The notes under the pieces: model-generated | Database searches by the model: none | Told to the model about the DNA's origin: nothing | Seen by the model: the letters and a program-made list of their open reading frames with translations, nothing else | Source of the DNA: UBA8516 sp964434855 | GTDB taxonomy: Archaea > Thermoproteota > Nitrososphaeria > Nitrososphaerales > Nitrosopumilaceae | Assembly (NCBI GenBank): GCA_964434855.1 | Contig: CAYSWR010000055.1 | Span: 1 to 5,453, forward strand | Direction: 5' to 3' | Length of the DNA stretch: 5,453 nt | Shown here: one piece after another, positions 5,382 through 5,453 of the stretch | Position numbering within the stretch: position 1 is the first letter of the stretch | Layout of the letters: the number at the start of each line of letters is the position of its first letter | Translations under genes and position numbers: made by a program

Positions 5382-5453
5382 GGGTCCATAGTCCAGCCGG
5401 TTATGACGTCGCCCTTACACGGCGAAGATCCAGGGTTCGAATCCCTGTGGACC
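5382..5453 (+). tRNA. tRNA-Val, anticodon UAC (last two bases beyond the window)
   Basis: The cloverleaf folds cleanly. The acceptor strand GGGTCCA (5382-5388) pairs with TGGACC at 5448-5453, and the partner of G1 falls just outside the window. T8 and A9 follow. The D stem is GTC with GAC (5391-5393 and 5405-5407), with a C13-T22 mismatch; A14, G15, G18-G19 and A21 are in place. The anticodon stem TCGCC with GGCGA (5409-5413 and 5421-5425) encloses loop CTTACAC, giving anticodon TAC at 5416-5418, which reads valine GUA. The variable region is AGATC, with C48 able to pair with G15. The T stem CAGGG with CCCTG encloses TTCGAAT. There is no intron. Only position 72 and the discriminator are missing. 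Confidence 0.95.

Noticed and set aside
1..5453. CRISPR array, insertion sequence, toxin-antitoxin pair or a new defence system
   Set aside because: There are no regularly spaced repeats, transposase or integrase motifs, terminal inverted repeats, or nuclease or toxin partner next to the RHH gene. The tRNA end, a common integration site, is cut by the window, so an integrated element beyond it cannot be judged.

Overview
This AT-rich window most likely comes from a mesophilic archaeon of the Nitrososphaerota (Thaumarchaeota). Several things point that way. The aspartate kinase is of archaeal length and type. Genes are short and start very close to TATA-like boxes (near-leaderless transcripts), without Shine-Dalgarno sites. 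Small Cys/His-rich proteins and a ribbon-helix-helix (RHH) family protein resemble families I associate with ammonia-oxidising archaea. No ammonia-oxidation or other hallmark gene is present, so the assignment is an inference.

Layout, left to right. On the minus strand, 35-367 holds two tiny genes in tandem: a single C2H2 zinc-finger protein, then a 51-residue Cys-rich protein. Upstream of them, also on the minus strand, is a complete branched-chain aminotransferase (ilvE, 441-1355). A divergent promoter region (about 1381-1461) separates it from a plus-strand gene for a two-helix membrane protein (1462-1671). The stretch 1672-1835 carries a 16-bp perfect palindrome, a possible 56-codon ORF overlapping the membrane-protein gene, and a 17-bp-stem hairpin at 1781-1818. 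An aspartate kinase with C-terminal ACT domains follows on the minus strand (1836-3251, TTG start). A 59-codon plus-strand gene (3401-3580) runs into a minus-strand MurG-like glycosyltransferase (3582-4595) with one base between their stops. Next is a minus-strand gene of the RHH type (4708-5175) whose reading frame continues upstream of its first standard start codon. The window ends inside a plus-strand tRNA-Val(UAC).

The genes do not form one pathway. IlvE and aspartate kinase are both amino-acid biosynthesis enzymes: aspartate kinase leads towards threonine, the usual isoleucine precursor, and IlvE does the last step of Ile/Leu/Val synthesis. Each has its own promoter. The rest are small or family-level hypotheticals plus one isolated glycosyltransferase. 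I see no mobile element, CRISPR array or defence island.

The points most worth a second look are the G-U-rich hairpin, whose pairing favours plus-strand RNA; the RHH gene with no good start codon; and the small genes (35-190, 3401-3580, possibly 1611-1781) that a 60-residue cut-off would miss.
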